DNA of 25,727 nt from Anaerolineaceae bacterium UBA5365 (GTDB taxonomy: Bacteria; Chloroflexota; Anaerolineae; Anaerolineales; Anaerolineaceae): contig DHPL01000019.1 in NCBI GenBank assembly GCA_002407905.1, forward strand, positions 38,494 through 64,220, written 5' to 3'. The notes below the pieces were generated by a model. That model did not search any database. It had not been told where the DNA came from and worked only from the letters and a program-made list of their open reading frames with translations. Below, piece by piece: positions 6,626 to 14,252 of the stretch. A program made the position numbers and the translations under genes. The stretch's first letter is position 1; every line of letters starts with the position of its first letter.

Positions 6626-7952
6626 TTCCCAGGCACCCCAGCCCAAACCCCTAACCATCGGCGATCCCGATTGCCCTTATTGCGGCGGTCTGGGTTTTGT
6701 AGGCGTGGATGTACCGCTGGGAGATCCCGAGTACGGAAAGCTTAAGGTTTGTGTTTGCCGGGCCGGGGAAAGCGTGGAGACCAACTACGCGGGTTTGCTG
6801 GATGGCAGCAACCTGGGGCCTTTGCGCCAGCTGACCTTCGAAAATTTTCAGCCGCGCGGCCGGGTTGGCCTGGCCAAGAACCTGGCCGACTCGCTTGAGC
6901 AGGCTTTTTACTCCGCCCAAACCTACGCTGGCACCTTAAATGGCTGGCTGCTTATCCTGGGCCGCTACGGTTCCGGTAAAACCCATTTGGCCGCCGCGAT
7001 CGCCAACCAGGCGCTCAGTATGGGCGTCCGCACACTCTTCCTCACCGTTCCGGACCTATTGGATTGGCTGCGTTTCAGCTACAACAGCCACGATGCCGGC
7101 GATAGCTTTGAAACCCGTTTTGAGGAGATCCGCCGCGTCCCGCTCCTGGTGATGGATGACTTCGGCACTCAAAATGCCACTGCCTGGGCGCAGGAAAAAC
7201 TCTTTCAGATACTGAACCAGCGCTATGCCGAGCGCCTCCCGACGGTGATCACCTCCAATTACGGCCTCCAGGATTTTGAAGGCCGCATCCGCAGCCGGTT
7301 GATGGACCCCGATGTGGTCACGCGTGTCACCCTGATCGCCCCGGACTACCGCGACCCAACGGATGACCACGGGCACCCGGAGCTTTCCTACCTTAACCTG
7401 CACCATAAGCTGCGCTTCGAGAACTTTGACCAGCGTATGGGCGAAGGGCTTAAAAAAGAGGAACGCGATACCTTGAAAAATGGCTTGCACCTGGCCCAAC
7501 AATTCGCCCAAAACCCCCGGGGCTGGCTCTATTTCACCGGCCCGAACGGCAGCGGAAAAACTCATCTGGCCGCCGCCATCGGCAACTACCGTTCTGAACT
7601 GGGCTTCCCGCCCCTGATGGTAGGCGTACCGGACCTGCTGGATCATCTGCGGGCTGCTTTTGCCCCCGGCAGCGCCATCAACCTGGACCGCCGCTTCGAT
7701 GAGATCCGCCAGGCGCCATTGCTCATCCTGGACGACCTGGGCACCGAGAGCGCCACGCCTTGGGCCCGCGAAAAACTCTATCAGCTCTTCAACTACCGCT
7801 ACATCACAGAGCTTCCTACCGTGATCACCAGCGATAAACTGCCCGATGAGCTTGAGAGCCGCCTTGAGAGCCGCCTCATCGATGAGCGCTTGTGCAAGAT
7901 CGTGGTTTTGGGGGTGCCCGCGTACAAGGGGGGTAAAAATGTGCGGCGTTAA
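6549..7952 (+). CDS. Tandem DnaC/DnaI-type AAA+ ATPase (putative helicase loader with two fused ATPase domains)
   Basis: This is a 467-residue protein with a basic N-terminus (1-35), a Cys motif likely to bind zinc (C42, C45, C68, C70) and two DnaC/DnaI/IstB-like ATPase units in tandem. Unit 1 starts at LTFENF (about 95) and has Walker A GRYGSGKT (138-145), Walker B LLVMDD (199-204), sensor-1 TSN (about 235-237) and RIRSRL (246-251). Unit 2 starts at LRFENF (about 288) and has GPNGSGKT (331-338), LLILDD (391-396), TSD where TSN is expected (427-429) and SRLESRL (437-443). Family members normally carry one such domain. Loading DnaB is inferred from family and operon. IstB-like transposition helper is unlikely because no transposase is near. 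ATG 6549 has AAAGGA 7 bases upstream and is preferred over ATG 6531. Confidence 0.85.
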   Translation: MKKVKNVTAKLKNTLKPSKSASKTADSQAPQPKPLTIGDPDCPYCGGLGFVGVDVPLGDPEYGKLKVCVCRAGESVETNYAGLLDGSNLGPLRQLTFENFQPRGRVGLAKNLADSLEQAFYSAQTYAGTLNGWLLILGRYGSGKTHLAAAIANQALSMGVRTLFLTVPDLLDWLRFSYNSHDAGDSFETRFEEIRRVPLLVMDDFGTQNATAWAQEKLFQILNQRYAERLPTVITSNYGLQDFEGRIRSRLMDPDVVTRVTLIAPDYRDPTDDHGHPELSYLNLHHKLRFENFDQRMGEGLKKEERDTLKNGLHLAQQFAQNPRGWLYFTGPNGSGKTHLAAAIGNYRSELGFPPLMVGVPDLLDHLRAAFAPGSAINLDRRFDEIRQAPLLILDDLGTESATPWAREKLYQLFNYRYITELPTVITSDKLPDELESRLESRLIDERLCKIVVLGVPAYKGGKNVRR

Positions 7953-7984
7953 AGGTGCTAAATAGTTTGCATGTAAACTTGTGT

Positions 7985-7990
7985 TATCAT
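7985..7990 (+). promoter_or_regulatory. Candidate -10 box for the glucan phosphorylase operon
   Basis: TATCAT lies 63 bases upstream of ATG 8053 in the gap after the loader gene. A TTGCAT at 7967 is too close to serve as a standard -35. The -10 sequence resembles the TATCAT upstream of the exporter operon (16579). Confidence 0.35.
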
Positions 7991-7998
7991 AGCCCCGG

Positions 7999-8018
7999 TA
8001 CCGCCCGAAAAGGCGGTA
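7999..8018 (+). terminator. Hairpin between loader gene and glucan phosphorylase (weak terminator or leader hairpin)
   Basis: A 7-bp stem TACCGCC/GGCGGTA (7999-8005 with 8012-8018) encloses a CGAAAA loop and is followed by the T-rich ATTCTTGCTTG. It may end the replication operon. If the -10 at 7985 is used, it would lie at the 5' end of the phosphorylase mRNA as a stabilising or regulatory hairpin. Confidence 0.45.
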
Positions 8019-8052
8019 ATTCTTGCTTGTAACTAGAAACTGTAGAGGAAAT

Positions 8053-10230
8053 ATGGCAAAAATCATCCGCGAATATCCCAATTCATTTGAATTGCCTTAC
8101 CGTATCAAACGCCTGGCCGATCTGGCCCATAACCTCTGGTGGGTTGGCAACCCTGAAGCGGCGCGATTGTTCAAAGAGATCGATCCGCTTTACTGGGACC
8201 TTACCAATCACAACCCCATCGTCTTCTTGCGCAAAGTGAGCATGGAGCGCTTTGAAGACCTGATCAAAGACCGCTATTTCCTTGACCGCTACGATGAAAT
8301 CCTGGCCCAGTTCGATGCCTATATGCAGCGCAAAGACACCTGGATGGCCCGCACCTACCCCAATGAGCTGGATAAGCAGATCGCTTACTTCTCCTTCGAA
8401 TACGGCCTGCACGAATCCCTGATGGTTTACGCCGGCGGTCTGGGCGTGCTCAGTGGCGACCATCTTAAAGAAGCCAGCGACCTGGGCCTGCCCCTCACTG
8501 CGGTGGGCTTTGTATACACATTCGGCTATTTCTCACAGCGGATCACTGAGGACGGCTGGCAGGAAGCCCGTAATGTGGAAATCGATTTCAACGATATCCC
8601 CCTGGTGGCACTCTACGATGAGAACCACGAGCCCATCACCATCAGCGTGGAGATGCCCGGCCGCCTGATCTATGCCCGCCTCTACGAGCTGAACATCGGC
8701 CGTGTAAAGCTGATCCTGCTGCATACCAAGTTGCCGCAAAACACCCTGCAGGACCAAACCCTGACGGATAAACTCTACATCAACGACCCCGAACTGCGCA
8801 TCTCGCAGGAGATCTTGCTGGGTATTGGCGGCATGCGTGCCTTGCAGGCCCTGGGTTACAACCCAGTGATCTATCATATGAATGAAGGCCATAGCGCCTT
8901 CCTCACCCTTGAACGCCTGCGCCAGTACCTTGAAGCCGGCAAAACCATGGACGAAGCCAAAGCCCTGGTGCGCCGCTCCAGCATCTTCACCACGCATACC
9001 CCCGTACCAGCAGGAAACGATGTTTTCCCGGTATGGCTTATTGATAAGTATTTTGCCCAATACTGGCCGCAGCTGGGCCTGACCCGCGACGAATTTGTGG
9101 ACCTGGCCCGCATCAGCCCGGAATGGACCGGCGAGGCCTTCAGCATGCCTGTTCTGGCGCTGAAGCTTTCAGAATACGCCAATGGCGTGTCCAAGCTGCA
9201 CGGCGAAGTGACTCGCAGCATGTGGTCCTTCCTTTGGCCGGATGCCCAGGTGGAGGAAGTGCCGATTGGCTACATTACCAACGGTATCCACACCGGCACA
9301 TGGCTGGCCCGCCGCCTGGCTGAACTCTTTAACCACTACCTGGGTGCCGACTGGAAAGACCGCATTGATGACCCCGAAACCTGGCAAGCCATCGATACCA
9401 TCCCGGATGCCGACCTTTGGCGGGTGCGCATTCACCTCAAACGTAAGTTGAATGACTATATGGTCAAACGGGCCCGGGAACAATGGTCCACCAACAATGT
9501 CCACCCCGTTCAAACCGTGGCCAGCGGTGTATTGATCGACCCCCTGGCGCTCACGGTTGGCTTTGCCCGCCGCTTTGCCACCTATAAGCGCGCGAATCTG
9601 CTGTTTAGCGACTACGAACGCCTGCTGCGCATCATCACCGATGCCCGCCGGCCGGTCCAGGTGATCTTTGCCGGAAAAGCGCACCCCGCGGATGAACCCG
9701 GCAAGCTGCTCATCCAGGATGTATATCGCCACGTGAAGGATGCCCGTGCCGGCGGCCGCCTGGTCTTTTTGGATGACTACGATATGGACATGGCCCGCCA
9801 CTTGGTGCAGGGCGTAGACGTGTGGCTGAACACCCCACGCCGGCCCCGCGAGGCTAGCGGCACCAGCGGTGAAAAGGCCGCCCTGAACGGCAGCCTGAAT
9901 TTCAGCGTGCTGGATGGCTGGTGGGCAGAGGGGTATAACGGGCGCAATGGCTGGGCGATTGGCGATACCACTGAATATGCCAGCACCGACGAGCAGGACC
10001 AGGCCGATGCTGCCAGCCTGTATGACACGCTCGAGAACGAGATCGTGCCCTTGTACTACAACAAACGCTCTGCCGATGGCCTCCCGGGCGATTGGATCGA
10101 GCGTATCAAGGAGGGCATCAAATCGCTTGCCCCCACGTATTCGATGACACGCATGATCAAGCAATACACCAACGAACTTTACATCCCGGCGGTCCATTCC
10201 GCTCTGGAGGAACCCGAACCGGTTAATTAA
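8053..10230 (+). CDS. glgP: Alpha-glucan (glycogen/maltodextrin) phosphorylase, GT35 short form
   Basis: This PLP-dependent enzyme splits the terminal alpha-1,4 link of storage glucans or maltodextrins with phosphate, releasing glucose-1-phosphate in the cytoplasm. The 725 residues match the shorter bacterial/archaeal type (around 700-850) with an N-terminal DUF3417 region (about 10-120, containing the LAHNLWW segment). Key parts are AYFSFEYGLHESL and YAGGLGVLSGDHLK in the N-terminal half, the MNEGHSAF loop, and the C-terminal PLP site ASGTSGEKAALNG with the Schiff-base lysine at K608. The start is ATG 8053, with GAGGAA 3-4 bases upstream; the upstream in-frame ATG at 8023 lacks a ribosome site. 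It leads a compact three-gene cluster. Confidence 0.95.
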   Translation: MAKIIREYPNSFELPYRIKRLADLAHNLWWVGNPEAARLFKEIDPLYWDLTNHNPIVFLRKVSMERFEDLIKDRYFLDRYDEILAQFDAYMQRKDTWMARTYPNELDKQIAYFSFEYGLHESLMVYAGGLGVLSGDHLKEASDLGLPLTAVGFVYTFGYFSQRITEDGWQEARNVEIDFNDIPLVALYDENHEPITISVEMPGRLIYARLYELNIGRVKLILLHTKLPQNTLQDQTLTDKLYINDPELRISQEILLGIGGMRALQALGYNPVIYHMNEGHSAFLTLERLRQYLEAGKTMDEAKALVRRSSIFTTHTPVPAGNDVFPVWLIDKYFAQYWPQLGLTRDEFVDLARISPEWTGEAFSMPVLALKLSEYANGVSKLHGEVTRSMWSFLWPDAQVEEVPIGYITNGIHTGTWLARRLAELFNHYLGADWKDRIDDPETWQAIDTIPDADLWRVRIHLKRKLNDYMVKRAREQWSTNNVHPVQTVASGVLIDPLALTVGFARRFATYKRANLLFSDYERLLRIITDARRPVQVIFAGKAHPADEPGKLLIQDVYRHVKDARAGGRLVFLDDYDMDMARHLVQGVDVWLNTPRRPREASGTSGEKAALNGSLNFSVLDGWWAEGYNGRNGWAIGDTTEYASTDEQDQADAASLYDTLENEIVPLYYNKRSADGLPGDWIERIKEGIKSLAPTYSMTRMIKQYTNELYIPAVHSALEEPEPVN

Positions 10231-10232
10231 TC

Positions 10233-10787
10233 ATGGACGCATTATTAGCAATACTTTCAAGCCCACAGGCCTGGTTGGGCGCTTTAGGCATTTTTGCCAT
10301 CCGGGTGGTGAGCATTGCCATGGATACCCTGCGGTTCATGCTGGTGATGCGCGGCCGCTCGGTGATTGCCTGGGTTCTGGGCTTTTTTGAGACCATCCTC
10401 TTCGTGATCGCCATGGGTGCGGTGCTGAACAATATGTCCAACCCCCTGAATGTGATCGCCTATGCTGCCGGTTTCGCAACGGGTAACACGGTGGGCATCT
10501 GGCTGGAGCGCAAATTAGCGATTGGCTTTACCCGCATGAGTGTGGTCAGCACGCAGCGCGGTCTGGCACTCACCGAAATGTTACGCGAGGCCAACTACGG
10601 GCTCACGGAGATCCCCGGGCGGGGGAAGGACGGCATGGTCACCCTCATCCAGCTCTTGGTACGCCGCAAGGATGTAGCGCACGTGGAAAAGCTGATTTTG
10701 GATGTGGACCCGGAGGCATTCATTACCGCTGAAGACGTTACCCCCATGCGCCGCGGGCATTGGGAAGGCAGCCGCCAGAGGAATTAG
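10233..10787 (+). CDS. UPF0316 family membrane protein (DUF5698/DUF2179)
   Basis: This is a 184-residue protein of unknown function. Residues about 12-90 contain three hydrophobic helices with the family-like IRVVSIAMDTLRFMLVMRG and a GFFETILFVIAMG segment. Residues about 95-175 form a soluble DUF2179-type domain, with GLTEIPGRGKDG and a strand-rich VTLIQLLVRRKDVAHV. DUF2179 domains also end YitT-type membrane proteins and have been proposed to bind small ligands, so a sensor or channel role is conceivable but unproven. It starts 2 bases after the glgP stop and has no good ribosome site of its own (nearest GGAGG is about 22 bases away), suggesting coupled translation. Its stop is 2 bases before the HAD gene. 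Confidence 0.8.
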   Translation: MDALLAILSSPQAWLGALGIFAIRVVSIAMDTLRFMLVMRGRSVIAWVLGFFETILFVIAMGAVLNNMSNPLNVIAYAAGFATGNTVGIWLERKLAIGFTRMSVVSTQRGLALTEMLREANYGLTEIPGRGKDGMVTLIQLLVRRKDVAHVEKLILDVDPEAFITAEDVTPMRRGHWEGSRQRN

Positions 10788-10789
10788 CC

Positions 10790-11449
10790 ATGCCCAGACA
10801 AGCCATCATTTTCGACTTCGACGGGATCATCATCGATTCAGAGAGTGTTGAACGCGACCTCTACCGCGAGATTTTTGCGAAACATAAGGTCTTTTTTGAC
10901 GAGGAAGCCTACCTGCAGACGATCGGTACCAACGCCGAGATGGTCTACCACCCCAACAGGGCGCTGGGAGAGGCGCTTGGCTCACCGGAACTTGGCAACC
11001 AGGTTATCCGTGAGGTGCGCGAGCGTAATTTTAAAGAGTCAGTGCGGCGCGGCCCTTTGCCAGGCGTGGTGCGGACTCTGGAAACGGCCAAGGCGATGGG
11101 GATCAAACAGGCCATCGGTTCGAGCGGCAGACGCGATTGGGTGGTGGATTGCCTCACAGCCCTGGATCTGCTGCACTATTTTGATGAGATCGTTACCTGG
11201 AACGAACACCTGCGCCCCAAACCGACCACCGATATCTTCCTGCACGCTCTGAAACTCCTGGAGGTCAAACCCGAGGATGCCCTGGTGATCGAAGACTCCT
11301 ACAACGGCGTGCTCTCTGCCCACCGCGCCGGGATACCTGTAGTGGCCATCCCAGGCCCGGTGACCGCCCACCTGGATTTCAGCCTTGCCTGCGAAGTTCT
11401 GCCCTCCATGGAACTATTAGACCTCCAAAAATATTTCCCTCAAAACTGA
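10790..11449 (+). CDS. HAD-superfamily phosphatase/phosphomutase (subfamily IA, beta-phosphoglucomutase-like)
   Basis: This is a 219-residue cytoplasmic haloacid-dehalogenase-type enzyme that transfers or removes phosphate through an Asp-phosphate intermediate. All four motifs are present: DFDG (nucleophile D9, acid/base D11), the GSSG serine region (110-113), K144 in RPKP, and VIEDSYNG (E168, D169). A helical cap lies at about 16-85. The layout matches the beta-phosphoglucomutase/phosphoglycolate phosphatase group, but substrate cannot be read from the sequence. Glucan phosphorylase makes alpha-glucose-1-phosphate, which is not the substrate of a beta-phosphoglucomutase, so a sugar-phosphate phosphatase is equally possible. 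The start is ATG 10790 with GAGGA 8 bases upstream, inside the end of the UPF0316 gene. A hairpin follows the stop. Confidence 0.85.
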   Translation: MPRQAIIFDFDGIIIDSESVERDLYREIFAKHKVFFDEEAYLQTIGTNAEMVYHPNRALGEALGSPELGNQVIREVRERNFKESVRRGPLPGVVRTLETAKAMGIKQAIGSSGRRDWVVDCLTALDLLHYFDEIVTWNEHLRPKPTTDIFLHALKLLEVKPEDALVIEDSYNGVLSAHRAGIPVVAIPGPVTAHLDFSLACEVLPSMELLDLQKYFPQN

Positions 11450-11473
11450 GTATCGTTTCTCTAAAAGCAATGC

Positions 11474-11507
11474 ATCGCTCCCTTTCAAGGAGCGATCTGT
11501 GTTTAAT
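11474..11507 (+). terminator. Intrinsic terminator after the HAD gene
   Basis: An 8-bp perfect stem ATCGCTCC/GGAGCGAT (11474-11481 with 11489-11496) encloses a 7-base loop and is followed by CTGTGTTTAATTT. It closes the glgP operon; the T-tract is modest. Confidence 0.7.
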
Positions 11508-11594
11508 TTCGAGCCAGTTCTTGCAGCGTTTAAATTGAAGCCCTTGTTCTTGACCGGAAGCGTTTTAGAACTCGAAACCGATTGGACGGTGCGC

Positions 11595-11600
11595 TATAAT
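11595..11600 (+). promoter_or_regulatory. Promoter (-10 box) of the HerA-like ATPase gene
   Basis: A consensus TATAAT lies 34 bases before ATG 11634. A TCGAAA at 11572-11577 (17-bp spacer) matches the -35 consensus at four of six positions. The predicted start is about 11607, and GGAGG at 11624-11628 falls within the short leader. Confidence 0.6.
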
Positions 11601-11633
11601 TCAAAGAGATTCAGTCATCATCTGGAGGTATTT

Positions 11634-14156
11634 ATGTCCGATCTAAACCCCAACGAGTTCTACTTTGGTTTTAGCTACGATTTGGCAAGCGGCTCTGCCG
11701 ATATGACCAAGCGCGTTTTTTACGACCCGTCCGATCTCACCACCCATGCCGTCATCACCGGTATGACTGGGTCTGGCAAGACCGGTATGGGCATCATCCT
11801 GCTGGAAGAGGCAGCGCTGCAGGGCATCCCCGCGATCCTCATCGATCCCAAAGGCGACCTAACAAACCACCTGCTGCACTTCCCCAACCTGCTGCCAGAA
11901 GACTTCAAGCCCTGGGTGGACGCGGAAGCCGCCCGCCGGGAGGAGAAAACGGTAGACCAGGCAGCCGCTGACGCAGCCGCGTCCTGGAGCAAAGGCCTGG
12001 CTGGTGCCGGTATTGATAAGGTGCGCATGGAAGCCCTGGCTTCCAAAGTGGACTACGCTATCTATACCCCCGGCTCCGATTCGGGCATCCCAGTCAGCAT
12101 TCTGGCCTCGCTCAAGGCGCCTAAAATCGATTGGGAAGAAAACACCGAGCTCCTACGGGAGGCGATCTCCTCTACGGTTACGGCCCTGCTGGAACTGGTG
12201 GGCTTTAAGAACATCGACCCCGTCCGTTCCCGCGAGCATATCCTGCTGGCGAACATCTTTGAGAATTACTGGAGCCAGGGAAAGGATTTGGACCTGGAAA
12301 GTCTGATTCTCTCAGTTCAGAACCCGCCTTTCGATAAGCTGGGCGTATTCCCGGTTTCCAAGTTCTTCCCGGAGAAGGAGCGCTTCGATCTGGCGATGCT
12401 GCTGAATAACTTCCTGGCCGCGCCGGCATTCGGTTCCTGGCTGCAGGGCCAGCCGCTGGATATTGGCAGCATCCTTTACGCCCCGGATGGCAAGCCGCGC
12501 CACAGTGTTTTCTACCTGGCCCACCTGGCTGACTCCGAGCGCATGTTCTTCGTCACCTTGCTTTATTCGGCTATCGAAACCTGGATGCGCGCCCAGAGCG
12601 GCACCTCCAACCTGCGCGCCTTGGTCTACTTTGATGAGATCGTAGGCTATTTGCCGCCAATTGCCAACCCGCCAAGCAAACCCATCATCTTGCGCATGCT
12701 CAAGCAAGCCCGGGCTTTTGGGGTCGGTTTGGCGCTATCCACTCAGAACCCCATCGATTTGGATTACAAAGCGCTTTCCAACGCGGGCACCTGGATCATC
12801 GGTAAACTGCAGACCGATCAGGACAAAAACCGCCTCCTCGATGGCCTGGACAGCCTGGCTGGCGGCTACGACCGGCCTTATTTCGATAAAACGATCTCTG
12901 CCCTGGGAAAGCGGGTGTTCCTGCTGCACAACGTGCATGCCAAAAGGCCTGAGATTTTCACTACCCGCTGGGCGATGAATTACCTGCCCGGCCCCATCAT
13001 GCGCAACCGCCTGGAGGAGCTTAACCGCATGGTCGGCGCGGACGTTGCCCTGACGGCCGCGGCCATCAGCGGAGCGGCAGGCGCCCCAGTGAGCGCGGGT
13101 GAGGTTACCAGCAGCAAGCAAAACCTCCCGGGCAGCTCCAGCGAACCGGCTTTGGCTTCCCGTGTGCGCGTGAATTACCTGCCGGTGGAATTGGGTTTCA
13201 ATGAGGCCATGCAGCAGACCCGTATGCAGATTCCGGGCAGCGGCGAGAATGCCGAAATTTACTACCAGCCAGCCCTGATGGGCCAGGCCACGGTTTACAT
13301 CAATAACCGCACTTACAATGTGGATGCGCGCAACACCCTTGCCGTGCGCGTACCGCAGCAGGAAGGCCGCGGGCTATTGCGCTGGCAGGACTATTACGTC
13401 AGGCCTGCCAACCTGGGTAACTTGGAAACCCGCCCCCAGGCCAATGCCAGTTTCGGGGACCTGGGCTATCCCTTTGATGATGAAAAGACCATCGCAGACA
13501 TGCAAAAAGACTTTGTGGATTTTCTCTACCGCAATTTGCCGCTCACCATCTACACCAGCAAATCGGCCAAGATGAGTTCCAACCCCGGCGAATCCCAGGA
13601 ATCATTCCTTGCCCGTGCGGCGCAGGCAGGCAGCGGGAGCAATCAGGCAGCTGCGGAAAAGATCAAAGCCAAGTATGAAAAACAGCGCGCCAGCATCAAC
13701 ACAAAGCTGATGAAGGAAGAACTGGAGCTGGATAAGGACCAAACTACGCTCAATCAGCGCAAGATGGAGGAAGCCGGCTCCTGGCTTTCCACCGCGGCCA
13801 AAACCATCACGGGCAGCAGCCGGGGCGGCATCTTGGGCAAGCTGACACGGGGCGGCAGCGGCGTGAACAGCTCGCTTTCCAAACGCCGGATGACCTCTAC
13901 CGCCGCAGCAAATGTAGAGGAGAGCAAACAGATGATCGCGCTCTACAAGCAGCAGCTCGAGGATTTGGATAGGCTGGAGGCGGAAGATCTGGAAAAGCTT
14001 TCGCAGGAATCGGCCACCATCACGGATCTGCAGACCGTTACGCTGAACCCGCAGAAAAAGGACATCGTGGTGGATAGCTTTGGCTTGCTTTGGCTGCCAA
14101 ACTACGCCATCCGCAGCGGCGACCAGTGGCTCTTTGTTCCCGCCTACAAGGAATAA
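11634..14156 (+). CDS. HerA/VirB4-like DUF87 ATPase with C-terminal coiled coil
   Basis: This is an 840-residue P-loop ATPase of the FtsK/HerA superfamily. Walker A GMTGSGKT is at 43-50, followed by PAILIDPKGDLTNHLL. The Walker B region is ALVYFDEIVGYLPP (about 328-341), and the downstream RAFGVGLALSTQNPIDLDYKA matches the sensor segment of HerA/DUF87 proteins. Residues about 500-660 form a strand-rich region of unknown fold. About 670-710 and 755-795 are Lys/Glu-rich coiled coils separated by a Gly/Ser-rich stretch. The last part (VVDSFGLLWLPNYAI) is short and conserved-looking. HerA works with the nuclease NurA in DNA end processing, but no NurA gene is adjacent, so the role here is unknown. 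Start choice is firm: GGAGG 5 bases upstream of ATG 11634, with a good -10 box before it. Confidence 0.8.
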   Translation: MSDLNPNEFYFGFSYDLASGSADMTKRVFYDPSDLTTHAVITGMTGSGKTGMGIILLEEAALQGIPAILIDPKGDLTNHLLHFPNLLPEDFKPWVDAEAARREEKTVDQAAADAAASWSKGLAGAGIDKVRMEALASKVDYAIYTPGSDSGIPVSILASLKAPKIDWEENTELLREAISSTVTALLELVGFKNIDPVRSREHILLANIFENYWSQGKDLDLESLILSVQNPPFDKLGVFPVSKFFPEKERFDLAMLLNNFLAAPAFGSWLQGQPLDIGSILYAPDGKPRHSVFYLAHLADSERMFFVTLLYSAIETWMRAQSGTSNLRALVYFDEIVGYLPPIANPPSKPIILRMLKQARAFGVGLALSTQNPIDLDYKALSNAGTWIIGKLQTDQDKNRLLDGLDSLAGGYDRPYFDKTISALGKRVFLLHNVHAKRPEIFTTRWAMNYLPGPIMRNRLEELNRMVGADVALTAAAISGAAGAPVSAGEVTSSKQNLPGSSSEPALASRVRVNYLPVELGFNEAMQQTRMQIPGSGENAEIYYQPALMGQATVYINNRTYNVDARNTLAVRVPQQEGRGLLRWQDYYVRPANLGNLETRPQANASFGDLGYPFDDEKTIADMQKDFVDFLYRNLPLTIYTSKSAKMSSNPGESQESFLARAAQAGSGSNQAAAEKIKAKYEKQRASINTKLMKEELELDKDQTTLNQRKMEEAGSWLSTAAKTITGSSRGGILGKLTRGGSGVNSSLSKRRMTSTAAANVEESKQMIALYKQQLEDLDRLEAEDLEKLSQESATITDLQTVTLNPQKKDIVVDSFGLLWLPNYAIRSGDQWLFVPAYKE

Positions 14157-14183
14157 ACCTCTACAGTCAATAACCAAAAATTC

Positions 14184-14208
14184 AGCGGGCTGCCATTTGG
14201 CAGCCCGT
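14184..14208. terminator. Bidirectional terminator between the HerA-like ATPase and the zinc-finger gene
   Basis: A 9-bp stem CGGGCTGCC/GGCAGCCCG (14186-14194 with 14199-14207) has an ATTT loop. On the minus strand it is followed by CTGAATTTTTGG, a better T-tract than on the plus strand (TTGTGCTTTG). It serves the convergent genes on both sides. Confidence 0.85.
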
Positions 14209-14252
14209 TGTGCTTTGCGTCTCAGATTTCAAGACCCGCAAATGGGCCGAGC

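Noticed and set aside
4555..7952. The idea that dnaB and the loader belong to a prophage or plasmid.
   Set aside because: There are no integrase, capsid, terminase or partition genes, codon style matches the flanking metabolic genes, and the operon continues from a BFN gene.
6549..7952. IstB-type transposition helper protein.
   Set aside because: The ATPase domains resemble IstB, but no IstA-type transposase or terminal inverted repeats flank the gene.
7056..8081. A 341-codon minus-strand frame across the loader gene and the glgP promoter region.
   Set aside because: It lies opposite a protein with clear Walker motifs in both halves and crosses a hairpin and promoter; no family match.
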